Counted from the stretch's first letter, positions 41,913 through 50,435 are shown. The stretch is 64,000 nt of DNA from Nocardioides albertanoniae (GCF_006716315.1 NZ_VFOV01000001.1:1876501-1940500), one strand, 5' to 3'. The notes: generated by a model from the letters alone, not told the origin. Translations and numbers: made by a program.

Positions 41913-43004
41913 TCAGGCGGTCCACTCGGGGTAGTCGGTGTAGCCGGCCGCGCCGCCACCGTAGAAGCTCGCCGGGTGCTGCTCGTTGAGCGGCAGCTCC
42001 TCCTGCAGGCGCCTGGGCAGGTCGGGGTTGGCGATGAACGTACGCCCGAAGGCGGCCGCGTCGATCAGGTCGGCCTCGAGGAGACGGGCTGCCTTCTCGG
42101 TGGTGTAGGCGCCGGCGCCCACGATCGGTCCGGGGTGCCCGGCACGAAGCTGCTTGCGGTAGTCGTCGCTCAGCTCCGGACCGCCGGCCCAGTCGGGCTC
42201 GGAGAGGTGCAGGAAGGCGATCTCGCGCTTGCCGATCTCGGCGGCCAGGTGGAGCCCCATCGCAGGCCCCTCGGGATCCTCGGTGCCGTTGAAGGAGCCG
42301 ATCGGGGAGATGCGGATGCCGACGTGCTCGGCGTCCCACTCGGCGATGACCGCGTCGAGCACCTCGAGGGTGAGTCGCGCCCGGTTCTCCAGGGAGCCGC
42401 CGTAGGAGTCGGTGCGCTCGTTGCTGCTCGCGCTGGCGAACTGGTGGAGCAGGTAGCCGTGGGCGGCGTGGATCTCGACCATGTCGAAGCCGGCCTCGCG
42501 GGCGTTGCGGGTGGCGCGCCGGTAGTCGTCGATCACGTCCGCGATCTCGGCGGTCTCGAGGGCTCGGGGCGTGGGGCAGTTCACCCGGGTCGGGGAGCCG
42601 TCCTCGCCGCGTACGGTCGTGCGGTTGCGGTAGGGGAGCGCGGAGGCGCTGACCGGGAGGTCGCCGTCGTGGAAGGACCCGTGGGAGACCCGGCCGACGT
42701 GCCAGAGCTGGGCCGCGATGCGGCCGCCGGCCTCGTGGACGGCGTCGGTGACCTGGCGCCATCCCTCGACCTGCTCGGCCGAGTAGATGCCCGGAGTGTC
42801 CATGTAGCCCTTGCCCTGGGGCGAGATCTGGGTGCCCTCGGAGACGATCAGGCCCGCCGAGGAGCGCTGCCGGTAGTAGTCGGCCATCAACGCGTTGGGC
42901 ACGTCGCCGGGCCGGCTGGCGCGCATCCGGGTCAGCGGCGCCATCAGGACGCGGTTGGGGAGGGTCGTCGAACCCAGGCTCAGCTGCGAGAAGAGTGAAG
43001 TCAC
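41913..43004 (-). CDS. Old Yellow Enzyme family alkene reductase
   Basis: The 363-residue FMN-dependent TIM barrel has LPNRVLMAPLTRMRA, the active-site HAAGGRIAAQLWHVGR-type segment with LWHVGRVS, GFDMVEIHAAHGYLLHQF, NERTDSYGGSLENRARL and GRTFIANPDLPRRL. It matches NemA/xenobiotic reductases, which reduce activated alkenes, nitrate esters and quinones. The His-Gly-Tyr (HGY) and Arg FMN contacts are present. It is placed inside a sugar-use locus, but a palindrome of TetR-operator type just upstream suggests separate stress control. The start is GTG 43004. Confidence 0.93.
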   Translation of the reverse strand: MTSLFSQLSLGSTTLPNRVLMAPLTRMRASRPGDVPNALMADYYRQRSSAGLIVSEGTQISPQGKGYMDTPGIYSAEQVEGWRQVTDAVHEAGGRIAAQLWHVGRVSHGSFHDGDLPVSASALPYRNRTTVRGEDGSPTRVNCPTPRALETAEIADVIDDYRRATRNAREAGFDMVEIHAAHGYLLHQFASASSNERTDSYGGSLENRARLTLEVLDAVIAEWDAEHVGIRISPIGSFNGTEDPEGPAMGLHLAAEIGKREIAFLHLSEPDWAGGPELSDDYRKQLRAGHPGPIVGAGAYTTEKAARLLEADLIDAAAFGRTFIANPDLPRRLQEELPLNEQHPASFYGGGAAGYTDYPEWTA

Positions 43005-43016
43005 GAGTGGCTAAAC

Positions 43017-43030
43017 TGAGCGGGCGCTCA
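43017..43030. promoter_or_regulatory. TetR-type palindrome upstream of the alkene reductase
   Basis: tgagcgggcgctca is a 6-2-6 palindrome 13 bases before the reductase start. Such sites are typical targets of TetR-family repressors of flavin reductases; no tetR gene is adjacent. It lies between the ROK gene stop and the reductase start. Confidence 0.5.
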
Positions 43031-43056
43031 TATTGTTCCCGGTCGGTCGGGATCGG

Positions 43057-44256
43057 TCAGTCGGGAGCGGTCGCGTCGGCGATGACCAGCGCGCCTGTCA
43101 CGCCCGCGTCGTCGCCCAGCTCGCTCGGCACGACGTCGAGCGCGGCGGCGGTGTCGGGCTGGGTGAAGCGGTCGATGGAGTCCTTGATGCCGAGCACGAA
43201 CGACTCCGAGTGGCGCATCGTGTCGCCCACCACGATCAGGGCCGGGTTGAGGTGGTTGCACAGGTCGGCCAGCACCCGGCCGACGGCACGGCCGGCGTCG
43301 TCGAGGATGCGGTTGACGCGGATGTCGCCCTCCTGGGCGAGCTCGAGCATCCGCTCGACGCTGAGGGTCTCCTCGTAGGCGGGCTGCAGCAGCTCGACCA
43401 GACGGGCCCCGCCGAAGGCCTTCTCCAGGCAGCCCCGGTTGCCGCACCGGCAGATCGGGCCGTTGTCCTCGAAACGTACGTGGCCGATCTCGCCGGCGAT
43501 GCCGGTGACGCCCCGGTAGAGCTTGCCGGCCAGGATGAGCCCGGCGCCGATGCCGCTGGAGGCCTTGACGTAGATGACGTCGTCGACCTCGCGCGCCGCG
43601 CCCTGGGCGAACTCGGCGAGGGCACCGAGGTTGGCGTCGTTCTCCACGCGCACGGGCACACCGAGGCGCCGAGCGAGCTCGTCGCCGGGCGCGAGATCCA
43701 TCCAGTTGGCCAGGATGGGGGAGACGACGATGCCGCCGTGGGGGTCGACCGGGCCGGGGATGCCCATACCGACGCCGAGGATGCGGTCGGTCTTCGGGTC
43801 GATGCCGGCCTCGGCGAGGCACTCACGCACCAGCGCGGCGGCCCGGTCGATGGTCTCGACCGCGGAGTTGTCGGCGTCCAGCCGGATCTCGCGGTCGGCG
43901 AGCCGGGCGCCGGCCAGGTCGGCGATCGCCACCCGGACGTGCCGGTGGCCGATGTCGACGCCGACGCGGGTGCCCGGCGACCCGTTGACGGTGAGCAGGG
44001 AGGGCGGGCGGCCGCCGCCGCGCGGCAGCGCGCCGGCGGTGGTCTCGACGATCTCGCCGGAGCCGAGCAGCTCCTGGACGATGCTCGAGACCGTGCTGCG
44101 GGAAAGACCGGTCTGCTGAGCGAGGTCGGCACGGCTGACCGGGGCCGAGCGTGCCAGGAGCTCGAGCACCTGGGAGCGGTTGGCCGTGCGCAGCCGCGAC
44201 TCCGAGGTCGCGGACGGCGCTGAGGCGGGTGCGCGTCCGTCGTCGTGCTGAGGCAT
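43057..44256 (-). CDS. ROK family transcriptional regulator
   Basis: The 399-residue protein has an N-terminal winged HTH (NRSQVLELLARSAPVSRADL, QTGLSRSTVSSIVQELLGSG) and a ROK sugar-kinase-like domain: GVDIGHRHVRVAIADLAG, VGMGIPGPVD, YVKASSGIGAGLILAGKLYR, GEIGHVR and the zinc motif CRCGNRGCLE. Such regulators (XylR/NagC class) usually repress sugar uptake genes. It is divergent from the ABC importer, so its ligand is probably the imported sugar or its phosphate. TACAGT lies seven bases before the ATG (leaderless). The kinase-like site may or may not be active. Confidence 0.94.
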   Translation of the reverse strand: MPQHDDGRAPASAPSATSESRLRTANRSQVLELLARSAPVSRADLAQQTGLSRSTVSSIVQELLGSGEIVETTAGALPRGGGRPPSLLTVNGSPGTRVGVDIGHRHVRVAIADLAGARLADREIRLDADNSAVETIDRAAALVRECLAEAGIDPKTDRILGVGMGIPGPVDPHGGIVVSPILANWMDLAPGDELARRLGVPVRVENDANLGALAEFAQGAAREVDDVIYVKASSGIGAGLILAGKLYRGVTGIAGEIGHVRFEDNGPICRCGNRGCLEKAFGGARLVELLQPAYEETLSVERMLELAQEGDIRVNRILDDAGRAVGRVLADLCNHLNPALIVVGDTMRHSESFVLGIKDSIDRFTQPDTAAALDVVPSELGDDAGVTGALVIADATAPD

Positions 44257-44324
44257 GACGGCGACTGTAGGGGATTATGTGTAATTGCGACAGATGTTGG
44301 GTCGAAACTGTGACTCTTTATGCG

Positions 44325-44354
44325 TTGACTTGACAGAAAGGAGCGGCGTACGTT
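44325..44354 (+). promoter_or_regulatory. Probable promoter of the sugar ABC importer
   Basis: TTGACT (44325-44330) and TACGTT (44349-44354) are spaced by 18 bases upstream of the binding-protein gene, leaving a leader of about 65 bases. The region lies between the divergent ROK regulator and the importer, where repression would be expected. A classical two-box promoter is unusual among the leaderless promoters nearby. Confidence 0.5.
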
Positions 44355-44427
44355 GTCTCGGCACGCGGCCGCGAGTAACCCAGATCACATACCGACGTAG
44401 TGGCCGCGACGACCGGAGGAAAGACAG

Positions 44428-45699
44428 ATGAACGCAACGCGTAAGGCCCTGGCGGCCGGCCTGGCAGCCCTGAGCCTGCTGGCGGTCTCCGCCTGTGGGA
44501 GCGACAGCGAGAGTGGCAGCACCGACGAGGTGGAGGTCTTCACCTGGTGGGCCGAGGGTAGTGAGAAGGCCGGGCTCGACGCTCTGGTCAAGGTGTTCGA
44601 CGAGCAGAACCCCGACCTGAAGTTCGTCAACGGTGCCGTCGCCGGTGGCGCCGGCAGCGACGCGAAGAACGTGCTCCAGTCGCGCCTGCAGAACGGTGAG
44701 CCCCCCGCCACCTTCCAGGCGCACGCGGGCGCCGAGCTGACCGACTACATCGACGCCGGCCAGATCGAGGACCTCACCGACCTCTACAAGGAGAAGGGCT
44801 GGAACAAGCAGTTCCCCGAGGGCCTTCTCGACCGGCTCACGCAGGACGGCGGCATCTACTCCGTCCCCTCGAACATCCACCGCGCCAACATGCTCTGGGC
44901 CAACTCGGCGGTGCTGAAGAAGGCCGGCATCGAGCCGAACAAGACCTATGACTCCATCGACGCATGGATCGTCGACCTGAAGAAGATCAAGGCCAAGGGC
45001 ATCATCCCGCTCTCGGTCGCGACCGACTGGACGCAGGTCAACCTGCTCGAGACCGTGCTCCTCGCCGATCTGGGCGCCGAGGCGTACAACGGACTCTGGG
45101 ACGGCAAGACCGACTGGGCCGGCAGCGAGGTCAAGGACGCGCTCGCCGACTACAGCACCCTGATGTCGCTGACCAACACCGACCGCCAGGGCCTCGACTG
45201 GCCCGACGCGACCCAGCTGGTCATCGACGGCGAGGCTGCGTTCAACGTCATGGGCGACTGGGCCGAGGCGGCCTTCCAGGAGCAGAACAAGACCTTCAAC
45301 AAGGACTACACCGCGGTGCCGGTGCCCGGCACCGACGGCGTCTTCGACTTCCTGGCCGACTCGTTCACCAAGCCGGTCGACGGCCCGAACCCGAAGGGCA
45401 CCGAGGCCTGGCTCGACACCATCGCCAGCGACGAGGGCCAGGTCGCCTTCAACAAGGCGAAGGGCTCGATCCCGGCCAGCACCACCGCCGACACCTCCTC
45501 CTTCGGTGAATACCAGCAGACCGCGATCAAGTCGTGGGGCGAGGACGAGATCGTCTCCTCGCTCGCCCACGGCGCTGCGACCTCGGTCAACTGGCTGACC
45601 GACATCACCTCCGCGGTCGCGAAGTTCGGCAGCAACAAGGACGTCGCGGGACTCCAGGAAGGTCTCGCCGAGGCCGCTGAGGACAACAAGCCCGAGTGA
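44428..45699 (+). CDS. Carbohydrate ABC transporter substrate-binding lipoprotein
   Basis: The 423-residue protein has a lipoprotein signal (LAAGLAALSLLAVSACGSDS, lipobox Cys near residue 24), then a family-1 solute-binding fold: VEVFTWWAEGSEKAGLDALV, QAHAGAELTDYIDAGQIEDL, DGGIYSVPSNIHRANMLWAN, FNVMGDWAEAAF, and KGSIPASTTAD near the end. It catches a sugar outside the cell for the two permeases that follow. A gaggaaag site lies before the ATG. Neighbouring GH92 and AGE genes suggest mannose or short manno-oligosaccharides as ligand. Confidence 0.94.
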   Translation: MNATRKALAAGLAALSLLAVSACGSDSESGSTDEVEVFTWWAEGSEKAGLDALVKVFDEQNPDLKFVNGAVAGGAGSDAKNVLQSRLQNGEPPATFQAHAGAELTDYIDAGQIEDLTDLYKEKGWNKQFPEGLLDRLTQDGGIYSVPSNIHRANMLWANSAVLKKAGIEPNKTYDSIDAWIVDLKKIKAKGIIPLSVATDWTQVNLLETVLLADLGAEAYNGLWDGKTDWAGSEVKDALADYSTLMSLTNTDRQGLDWPDATQLVIDGEAAFNVMGDWAEAAFQEQNKTFNKDYTAVPVPGTDGVFDFLADSFTKPVDGPNPKGTEAWLDTIASDEGQVAFNKAKGSIPASTTADTSSFGEYQQTAIKSWGEDEIVSSLAHGAATSVNWLTDITSAVAKFGSNKDVAGLQEGLAEAAEDNKPE

Positions 45700-45733
45700 C
45701 CTGGGGCCACCGAGCCTGACGAGATCCATCGGT

Positions 45734-45812
45734 CCGAGGGACTGCGGCTTCCCCCATGAGTCGCAGCCCCTCGGCCGCCCTCAGAGGTTCTGCGAGTAGA
45801 GGGCAGAACCTC
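45734..45812 (+). promoter_or_regulatory. Two stem-loops between binding-protein and permease genes
   Basis: Stem 1 pairs 45734-45746 with 45762-45774 (12 of 13 bases). Stem 2 pairs gaggttctgc (45784-45793) with gcagaacctc (45803-45812) perfectly. They fall in the only sizeable gap of the operon, where RNA hairpins often protect the upstream binding-protein message or reduce read-through, keeping the binding protein in excess. Confidence 0.55.
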
Positions 45813-45830
45813 CAGTGAAAGGACGGACAC

Positions 45831-46778
45831 ATGTCCTCCACGGTGCCCAGCGCCGTCAAGCGCCCCGAGAAGCCCGGGCGGCGCAAGGGCCGCCTCGGCG
45901 GTCACGGGTGGGTCGCGCCCGTACTCCTGATCCTGCCGACGATCATCGTCATCGGTGTCTTCGTCTACGGCCTCATCGGATCCAACATCAACACCTCCCT
46001 GCAGGACCGCCACAACATCGGTCCGTCGCAGGGGTTCGCCGGCCTCGACAACTATCGGGACCTGTTCACCGACGACGACTTCATCTACTCCCTGCGCAAC
46101 CTGCTGCTCTACACGGCGACGTTCCTCGTCGGCACCCTGTGCCTGGGGTTCCTGTGGGCCTGGCTGCTCGAGCGCAAGGCCCGCGGCGAGTCGCTGTTCC
46201 GCGCGATCTACCTCTTCCCGATGGCGGTCTCCTTCGTCGCTTCGGGTGTCGTGTGGCGCTGGCTGCTCAACAACGCCGAGGGCGACCGCGCCTCCGGCCT
46301 GAACCGGCTCTTCGGCTCGCTCCACCTCGACTTCCTGCAGAACCCGTGGTGGACCGACGAGCGGTGGGGCATCCTGGCGATCGCGGTGCCGGCGATCTGG
46401 CAGCTCAGCGGCTACGTGATGGCGCTGTTCCTGGCGGGCTTCCGCGGCATCCCCGAGGAGCTGCGCGAGGCCGCCAGGATGGACGGCGCCTCGGAGTGGC
46501 AGCTCTACCGCCACGTGATCTTCCCGCAGCTGAGCCCGGTCGCGCTCTCGGCGATCATCATCATCGGCCACATGTCGCTGAAGGTCTTCGACCTGATCAT
46601 GGCGATCGCGGGTCAGACGAACTACACCACCCAGGTGCCCGCCACCCAGATGTGGGTCGAGTTCACCCGCGGTGACTACGCGAAGTCGGCCGCGATCGGC
46701 ACGATCCTGCTGCTCATCGTGGCCATCCTGATCGTCCCCTACCTCGTCTCCACCTACCGTCAGGAGCGTCGCCGATGA
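45831..46778 (+). CDS. Carbohydrate ABC transporter permease (MalF-like)
   Basis: The 315-residue protein has six membrane helices. The first is preceded by a basic cytoplasmic segment (KRPEKPGRRKGRLGGHG). The ATPase-docking EAA loop is EELREAARMDGASEWQLYRH, with the conserved Gly. It pairs with the next gene to form the membrane channel. No ATPase gene follows, so a shared MsiK/UgpC-type ATPase encoded elsewhere must power the importer, as is usual in actinobacteria. A gaaagga site precedes the ATG. Confidence 0.94.
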   Translation: MSSTVPSAVKRPEKPGRRKGRLGGHGWVAPVLLILPTIIVIGVFVYGLIGSNINTSLQDRHNIGPSQGFAGLDNYRDLFTDDDFIYSLRNLLLYTATFLVGTLCLGFLWAWLLERKARGESLFRAIYLFPMAVSFVASGVVWRWLLNNAEGDRASGLNRLFGSLHLDFLQNPWWTDERWGILAIAVPAIWQLSGYVMALFLAGFRGIPEELREAARMDGASEWQLYRHVIFPQLSPVALSAIIIIGHMSLKVFDLIMAIAGQTNYTTQVPATQMWVEFTRGDYAKSAAIGTILLLIVAILIVPYLVSTYRQERRR

Positions 46779-47644
46779 GCACGGACGCGATCCCGGCAGC
46801 CGTCGCGGCCCGGATTCCCGGCGAGCGCTCGCGCGCCGTCACCCGCACGATCAAGTACATCCTGCTGATCGGGTTCGCCCTGGTCATCCTGCTGCCGGCG
46901 TACGTCTTGTTCGTGACCAGCTTCAAGGGGGTCGGTGACGCCACCCCCGCCAACGCCTGGAAGCTTCCGGAGGCGTGGGAGACGGCCGGCTGGTCGCGCG
47001 CCTGGGAGCAGCTCGGGCCCGCCCTGGGGCGTACGTTCGCCATGGTCATCCCCGCCTCGGTCCTCTCCTCGGTGCTCGGCTCGATGAACGGGTTCGTGCT
47101 CTCCAAGTGGCGCTTCCCCGGGGCTGACGTGGTCTTCACGCTGATCCTGTTCGGGATGTTCATCCCCTACCAGGCCGTGATGGTCCCGCTGGTGCAGCTG
47201 ATGGGCAACCTCGGTGTGCCCTCGGGCGTGCCGAGCCTCATCGTGCTGCACGTCGTCTACGGCCTGCCGATCACGACCCTGATCTTCCGCAACTACTACG
47301 CGGGGGTGCCGGTCGAGCTCGTCGAGGCGGCCCGGGTCGACGGCGCCGGCATGCTCCGGACGTACGCCTCGATCATCCTGCCGATCTCGGCGCCGGCGTT
47401 CGTGGTGGTGCTGATGTGGCAGTTCACCTCGGCCTGGAACGACTACCTGTTCGCGCTGTTCTTCTCGACCTCGCGCAACGGACCGGTGACGATCGCGCTC
47501 AACTTCCTGGCGAGCGGTCAGATGCAGGACTACTCGGCCAGCATGGCGGGCGCCCTGATCGCGTCCGTACCGACCCTGATCATCTACATCCTGCTCGGCC
47601 GCTACTTCGTCGGCGGGCTGATGGCCGGGTCGGTCAAGGGATGA
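46775..47644 (+). CDS. Carbohydrate ABC transporter permease (MalG-like)
   Basis: The 289-residue partner permease has six helices and the EAA loop ELVEAARVDGAGMLRTYASI. Typical MalG-class features are FKGVGDATP after helix 1, VLGSMNGFVLSKWRF and a C-terminus ending GRYFVGGLMAGSVKG. The start overlaps the previous gene (ATGA) and its stop overlaps the AGE-family gene, so importer and isomerase are tightly coupled. Confidence 0.94.
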   Translation: MSTDAIPAAVAARIPGERSRAVTRTIKYILLIGFALVILLPAYVLFVTSFKGVGDATPANAWKLPEAWETAGWSRAWEQLGPALGRTFAMVIPASVLSSVLGSMNGFVLSKWRFPGADVVFTLILFGMFIPYQAVMVPLVQLMGNLGVPSGVPSLIVLHVVYGLPITTLIFRNYYAGVPVELVEAARVDGAGMLRTYASIILPISAPAFVVVLMWQFTSAWNDYLFALFFSTSRNGPVTIALNFLASGQMQDYSASMAGALIASVPTLIIYILLGRYFVGGLMAGSVKG

Positions 47645-48828
47645 TCGACCCAGATGCGGAGTGTCGCCGGCTGGCCGGGTTCGCCCGGCCGGCGGCGGCC
47701 TCACCGGCCGGGTTCTGGTGGCTGGACGAGTCCGGACGCCCCGATCCGGCCGAACCGGTGCACACCTGGATCACCGCCCGGATGACGCATGTGTTCGCGC
47801 TCGCGCACCTGCGCGGCGATCTCGAGGGCGACGAGGCGGCCTCGCTCGCGGCCCACGGCATCCGCGCCCTGCGGGGCGCCTTGCGCGACGACGAGCTCGG
47901 CGGCTGGTTCGCCTCGGTCTCGGGTGAGGGCGAGCCGGTCGGCACCCTCAAGGAGGCCTACGCCCACGCGTTCGTCGTGCTCGCCGCGACCAGCGGTGTC
48001 GCGGCCGGTGTGCCCGGATCCGGCGAGCTCCTCGAGGAGGCGCTCGAGGTCGTGCTCGAGCACTTCCTCGACGACTCCGGCCGCGTGGTCGACAGCCTCG
48101 AGCGCGATCTCCGCTCGGGGGAGGCCTACCGGGGCGCCAACTCGAGCATGCACACGGTCGAGGCGTTCCTGGCCGCCGGTGACGTCACCGGCGACACGGT
48201 CTGGCACCAGCGTGCGCTCGCGATCGCCGAGCACCTGATCCACGGCGTCGCGCGCTCGCACGGCTACGACCTTCCCGAGCACTTCGACACGGAGTGGTCG
48301 CCCCTGCTCGACTACAACGCCGATCGCCCCGGCGACCCCTTCCGCCCCTACGGCTGTACGCCGGGGCACCTGCTGGAGTGGTCGCGGCTGCTGCTGCACC
48401 TCGACGCTTCGGTGAGCGAGCCACCCGCATGGCTCGTCGAGGACGCTCGAGCGCTCTTCGAGCGTGCCGTCGCCGTCGGCTGGTCCGCCGACGGTCAGGA
48501 CGGCTTCGTCTACACCACCGACTGGTCCGGCGCTCCCGTCACCCGGCTCCGGCTGCACTGGGTCGTGGCCGAGGCGCTGGCTGCCGCCGGGGCCCTGCAC
48601 ACCCGCACCGGCGAAGCGGTCTACGACCAGTGGCGGCAGCGCTTCGAGGCGTACGCCGAGACCCATCTGCTCGATCGTGACCTCGGCAGCTGGCACCACG
48701 AGCTCGACGAGCAGAACGGTCCCTCGCACGTGATCTGGCACGGCAAGCCCGACGTCTACCACGCCTACCAGGCGCTGCTGCTCGCCCGGATGCCGTTGGC
48801 GCCGGTGCTGTCGGTCCAGCTGCGATAG
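47641..48828 (+). CDS. AGE family epimerase/isomerase (probable mannose isomerase)
   Basis: The 395-residue alpha/alpha-barrel protein belongs to the N-acylglucosamine 2-epimerase family. Visible family blocks are TWITARMTHVFALAHL, GTLKEAYAHAFVVLAA, GANSSMHTVEAFLAAGD with an active-site His, TPGHLLEWSRLLLHL with a second His, and SWHHELDEQNGPS. Members include mannose 2-isomerase and YihS, which interconvert mannose, fructose and glucose without phosphorylation. Overlap with the permease gene and closeness to a GH92 mannosidase make mannose-to-fructose conversion the best guess. Cellobiose or N-acyl epimerase activity is possible but less consistent with context. Confidence 0.9.
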   Translation: MIDPDAECRRLAGFARPAAASPAGFWWLDESGRPDPAEPVHTWITARMTHVFALAHLRGDLEGDEAASLAAHGIRALRGALRDDELGGWFASVSGEGEPVGTLKEAYAHAFVVLAATSGVAAGVPGSGELLEEALEVVLEHFLDDSGRVVDSLERDLRSGEAYRGANSSMHTVEAFLAAGDVTGDTVWHQRALAIAEHLIHGVARSHGYDLPEHFDTEWSPLLDYNADRPGDPFRPYGCTPGHLLEWSRLLLHLDASVSEPPAWLVEDARALFERAVAVGWSADGQDGFVYTTDWSGAPVTRLRLHWVVAEALAAAGALHTRTGEAVYDQWRQRFEAYAETHLLDRDLGSWHHELDEQNGPSHVIWHGKPDVYHAYQALLLARMPLAPVLSVQLR

Positions 48829-48835
48829 GCCGCGC

Positions 48836-49747
48836 TCAGGCTGCCTGGAAGGAGCGCCGGGAGAGCCCGAGCCCGTAGCCGTCGAGCGTCGTGGTGACCG
48901 GTGCCGTCGGGTCGGTGGCCGCACCCAGGGTGACGAAGAGCGGCGTGAAGTGCTCGACGGTCGGATGGGCGTACGGCATGCCGGGAGCGGCGCTGCGGAA
49001 GCGGGCGAGCTCGGCGACGTCGCCTCGGTCCAGGGCCTCGGCGGCCCAGGCGTCGAAGTCGGACGACCACCCGGCGGGCTTGTTCTCGGTCATCGACTCG
49101 CGGGTGAGGTAGGGCAGGCCGTGGGTCATGTGGCCCGAACCGATCACGAGCACGCCCTGCTCGCGCAGCGGTCGCAGACGTTCACCGAGGGCGAGCAGCT
49201 TGTCGGGGTCCTCGGTCGGGAGGGAGAGCTGCACCACGGGGATGTCGGCGGCGGGGTACATGATCTTCAACGGCACCCAGGCGCCGTGGTCGAGACCGCG
49301 GCGCGCGTGCTGGTGGGCCGACTCGGTGTCGGGCATCAGTGCCGCGGTGGCGCGGGCGAGGTCGCCGGCGTCGGGGGTGTCGTAGCGCAGGGTGTGGTAG
49401 ATCGGGTCGAAGCCGCCGAAGTCGTAGACCAGCTCGTCGGGGCGGGTGGCGCTGATCGAGAGCGGCGCCGACTCCCAGTGGGCCGAGACGACAAGGATCG
49501 CCTTCGGCTTGGGCAGCGCTCGGGCCCAGGCGTGCAGCGGCTCGAGCCATTCCGGGCTCTGCAGCGGCAGCGGGCCGCCCCCGTGGGACAGATAGAGGCT
49601 CGGCAGGGCTCCGTCCTCCGGGGTCCAGAGACGATGCGGGTCGTCGGTCTCGCGTGCTTGCACAGCACGCAGGTGCTCGGCGAACGGATGGGTCCGGGGG
49701 AGGCGGGCGTCCGCGGTGGCGGTCGTGGTCTGGGGCGCGCTGAGCAT
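48836..49747 (-). CDS. LigB-type extradiol dioxygenase family protein (DODA/YgiD-like)
   Basis: The 303-residue class III extradiol fold protein has metal ligands as expected: His in LYLSHGGGPLPL, His in VVSAHWES, and the GLDHGAWVPL block with the catalytic His, followed by GSGHMTHGLPYL. This is the 4,5-DOPA dioxygenase/YgiD subgroup; bacterial members often have low or unknown activity, and some are induced by aromatic or oxidative stress. ATG 49747 has a caggag site six bases upstream. It is divergent from a MarR gene and probably controlled by it. Confidence 0.92.
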   Translation of the reverse strand: MLSAPQTTTATADARLPRTHPFAEHLRAVQARETDDPHRLWTPEDGALPSLYLSHGGGPLPLQSPEWLEPLHAWARALPKPKAILVVSAHWESAPLSISATRPDELVYDFGGFDPIYHTLRYDTPDAGDLARATAALMPDTESAHQHARRGLDHGAWVPLKIMYPAADIPVVQLSLPTEDPDKLLALGERLRPLREQGVLVIGSGHMTHGLPYLTRESMTENKPAGWSSDFDAWAAEALDRGDVAELARFRSAAPGMPYAHPTVEHFTPLFVTLGAATDPTAPVTTTLDGYGLGLSRRSFQAA

Positions 49748-49761
49748 GGCGACTCCTGATG

Positions 49762-49799
49762 CAATGGTTGTTGCTTGAAGTAACTGTACGTACCCATTG
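49762..49799. promoter_or_regulatory. MarR operator candidates between dioxygenase and marR genes
   Basis: caatgg (49762-49767) and ccattg (49794-49799) form an inverted repeat around the near-palindrome ttgcttgaagtaa and the 8-bp palindrome gtacgtac (49786-49793). The region is AT-rich relative to its surroundings and lies between divergent genes, the usual place for a MarR site. Confidence 0.5.
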
Positions 49800-49836
49800 T
49801 TTGTTCCGGCCAACCATCTACGGCAAACTTCCTGAG

Positions 49837-50325
49837 ATGGAGGGGAACTGGTTGTCGCCGCCGGAGCGCGCAGCATGGCTTCGCCTCATTGGCGTGCTCG
49901 AGCTGCTCCCGGGCGCCCTGGACTCCCAGCTACGCAGGGATGCCGGGCTGACCCACTTCGACTATGCAGTGCTTGCTCGGCTCTCCGACGCATCCGAGCA
50001 GACCCTGCGGATGACTGAGCTGGCGGCCTCCACCAACTCGACGTTGCCGCGGCTCTCCAACGTCGTCAAGCGCCTCGTCGGCCGTGACCTCGTCGAGCGT
50101 CTCGCCTGCCTGGAGGATCGTCGGGCGTCCAACGTACGTCTCACCGAGGCCGGCCGCGCGAAGATGACCGCCTCCGCTCCGGGTCATGTCGATGCCGTGC
50201 GTGAGTATGTCTTCGACGTGCTCAGCCCTGAGCAGGTGGATCAGCTGGCGGCGATCGCCGACCGCCTGCTCGCCCGCCTTGACCCGGCCGGTGCGATGCG
50301 CCCGCCCGACTCGAAGCCCGGTTAA
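49837..50325 (+). CDS. MarR family transcriptional regulator
   Basis: The 162-residue winged-helix protein has LTHFDYAVLARLSDASEQTL, then LRMTELAASTNSTLPRLSNV as recognition helix, and the wing RLACLEDRRASNVRLTEAGR with the conserved Asp-Arg-Arg. MarR dimers release DNA on binding phenolic compounds. ATG 49837 is chosen because homologous MarR proteins start about here; the upstream extension to 49759 crosses the operator region. It is divergent from the LigB-type dioxygenase, its likely target. Confidence 0.9.
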   Translation: MEGNWLSPPERAAWLRLIGVLELLPGALDSQLRRDAGLTHFDYAVLARLSDASEQTLRMTELAASTNSTLPRLSNVVKRLVGRDLVERLACLEDRRASNVRLTEAGRAKMTASAPGHVDAVREYVFDVLSPEQVDQLAAIADRLLARLDPAGAMRPPDSKPG

Positions 50326-50364
50326 AGATCGGCGGTTGGGATGGCGCTCGGCCGCCGCATCGGG

Positions 50365-50383
50365 TTAGGTTACCCTAACTTTA
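50365..50383 (+). promoter_or_regulatory. Iron box (IdeR/DtxR type)
   Basis: ttaggttaccctaacttta matches 16 of 19 positions of the DtxR/IdeR consensus TTAGGTTAGSCTAACCTAA, including the whole left half. It lies about 50 bases before the first siderophore-binding lipoprotein gene. Iron-loaded IdeR should repress the operon. Confidence 0.88.
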
Positions 50384-50435
50384 GGTTGGTGGCTCGGCGC
50401 CGACCGTGACCGAGCGCATATCCCAAAGGACAACC

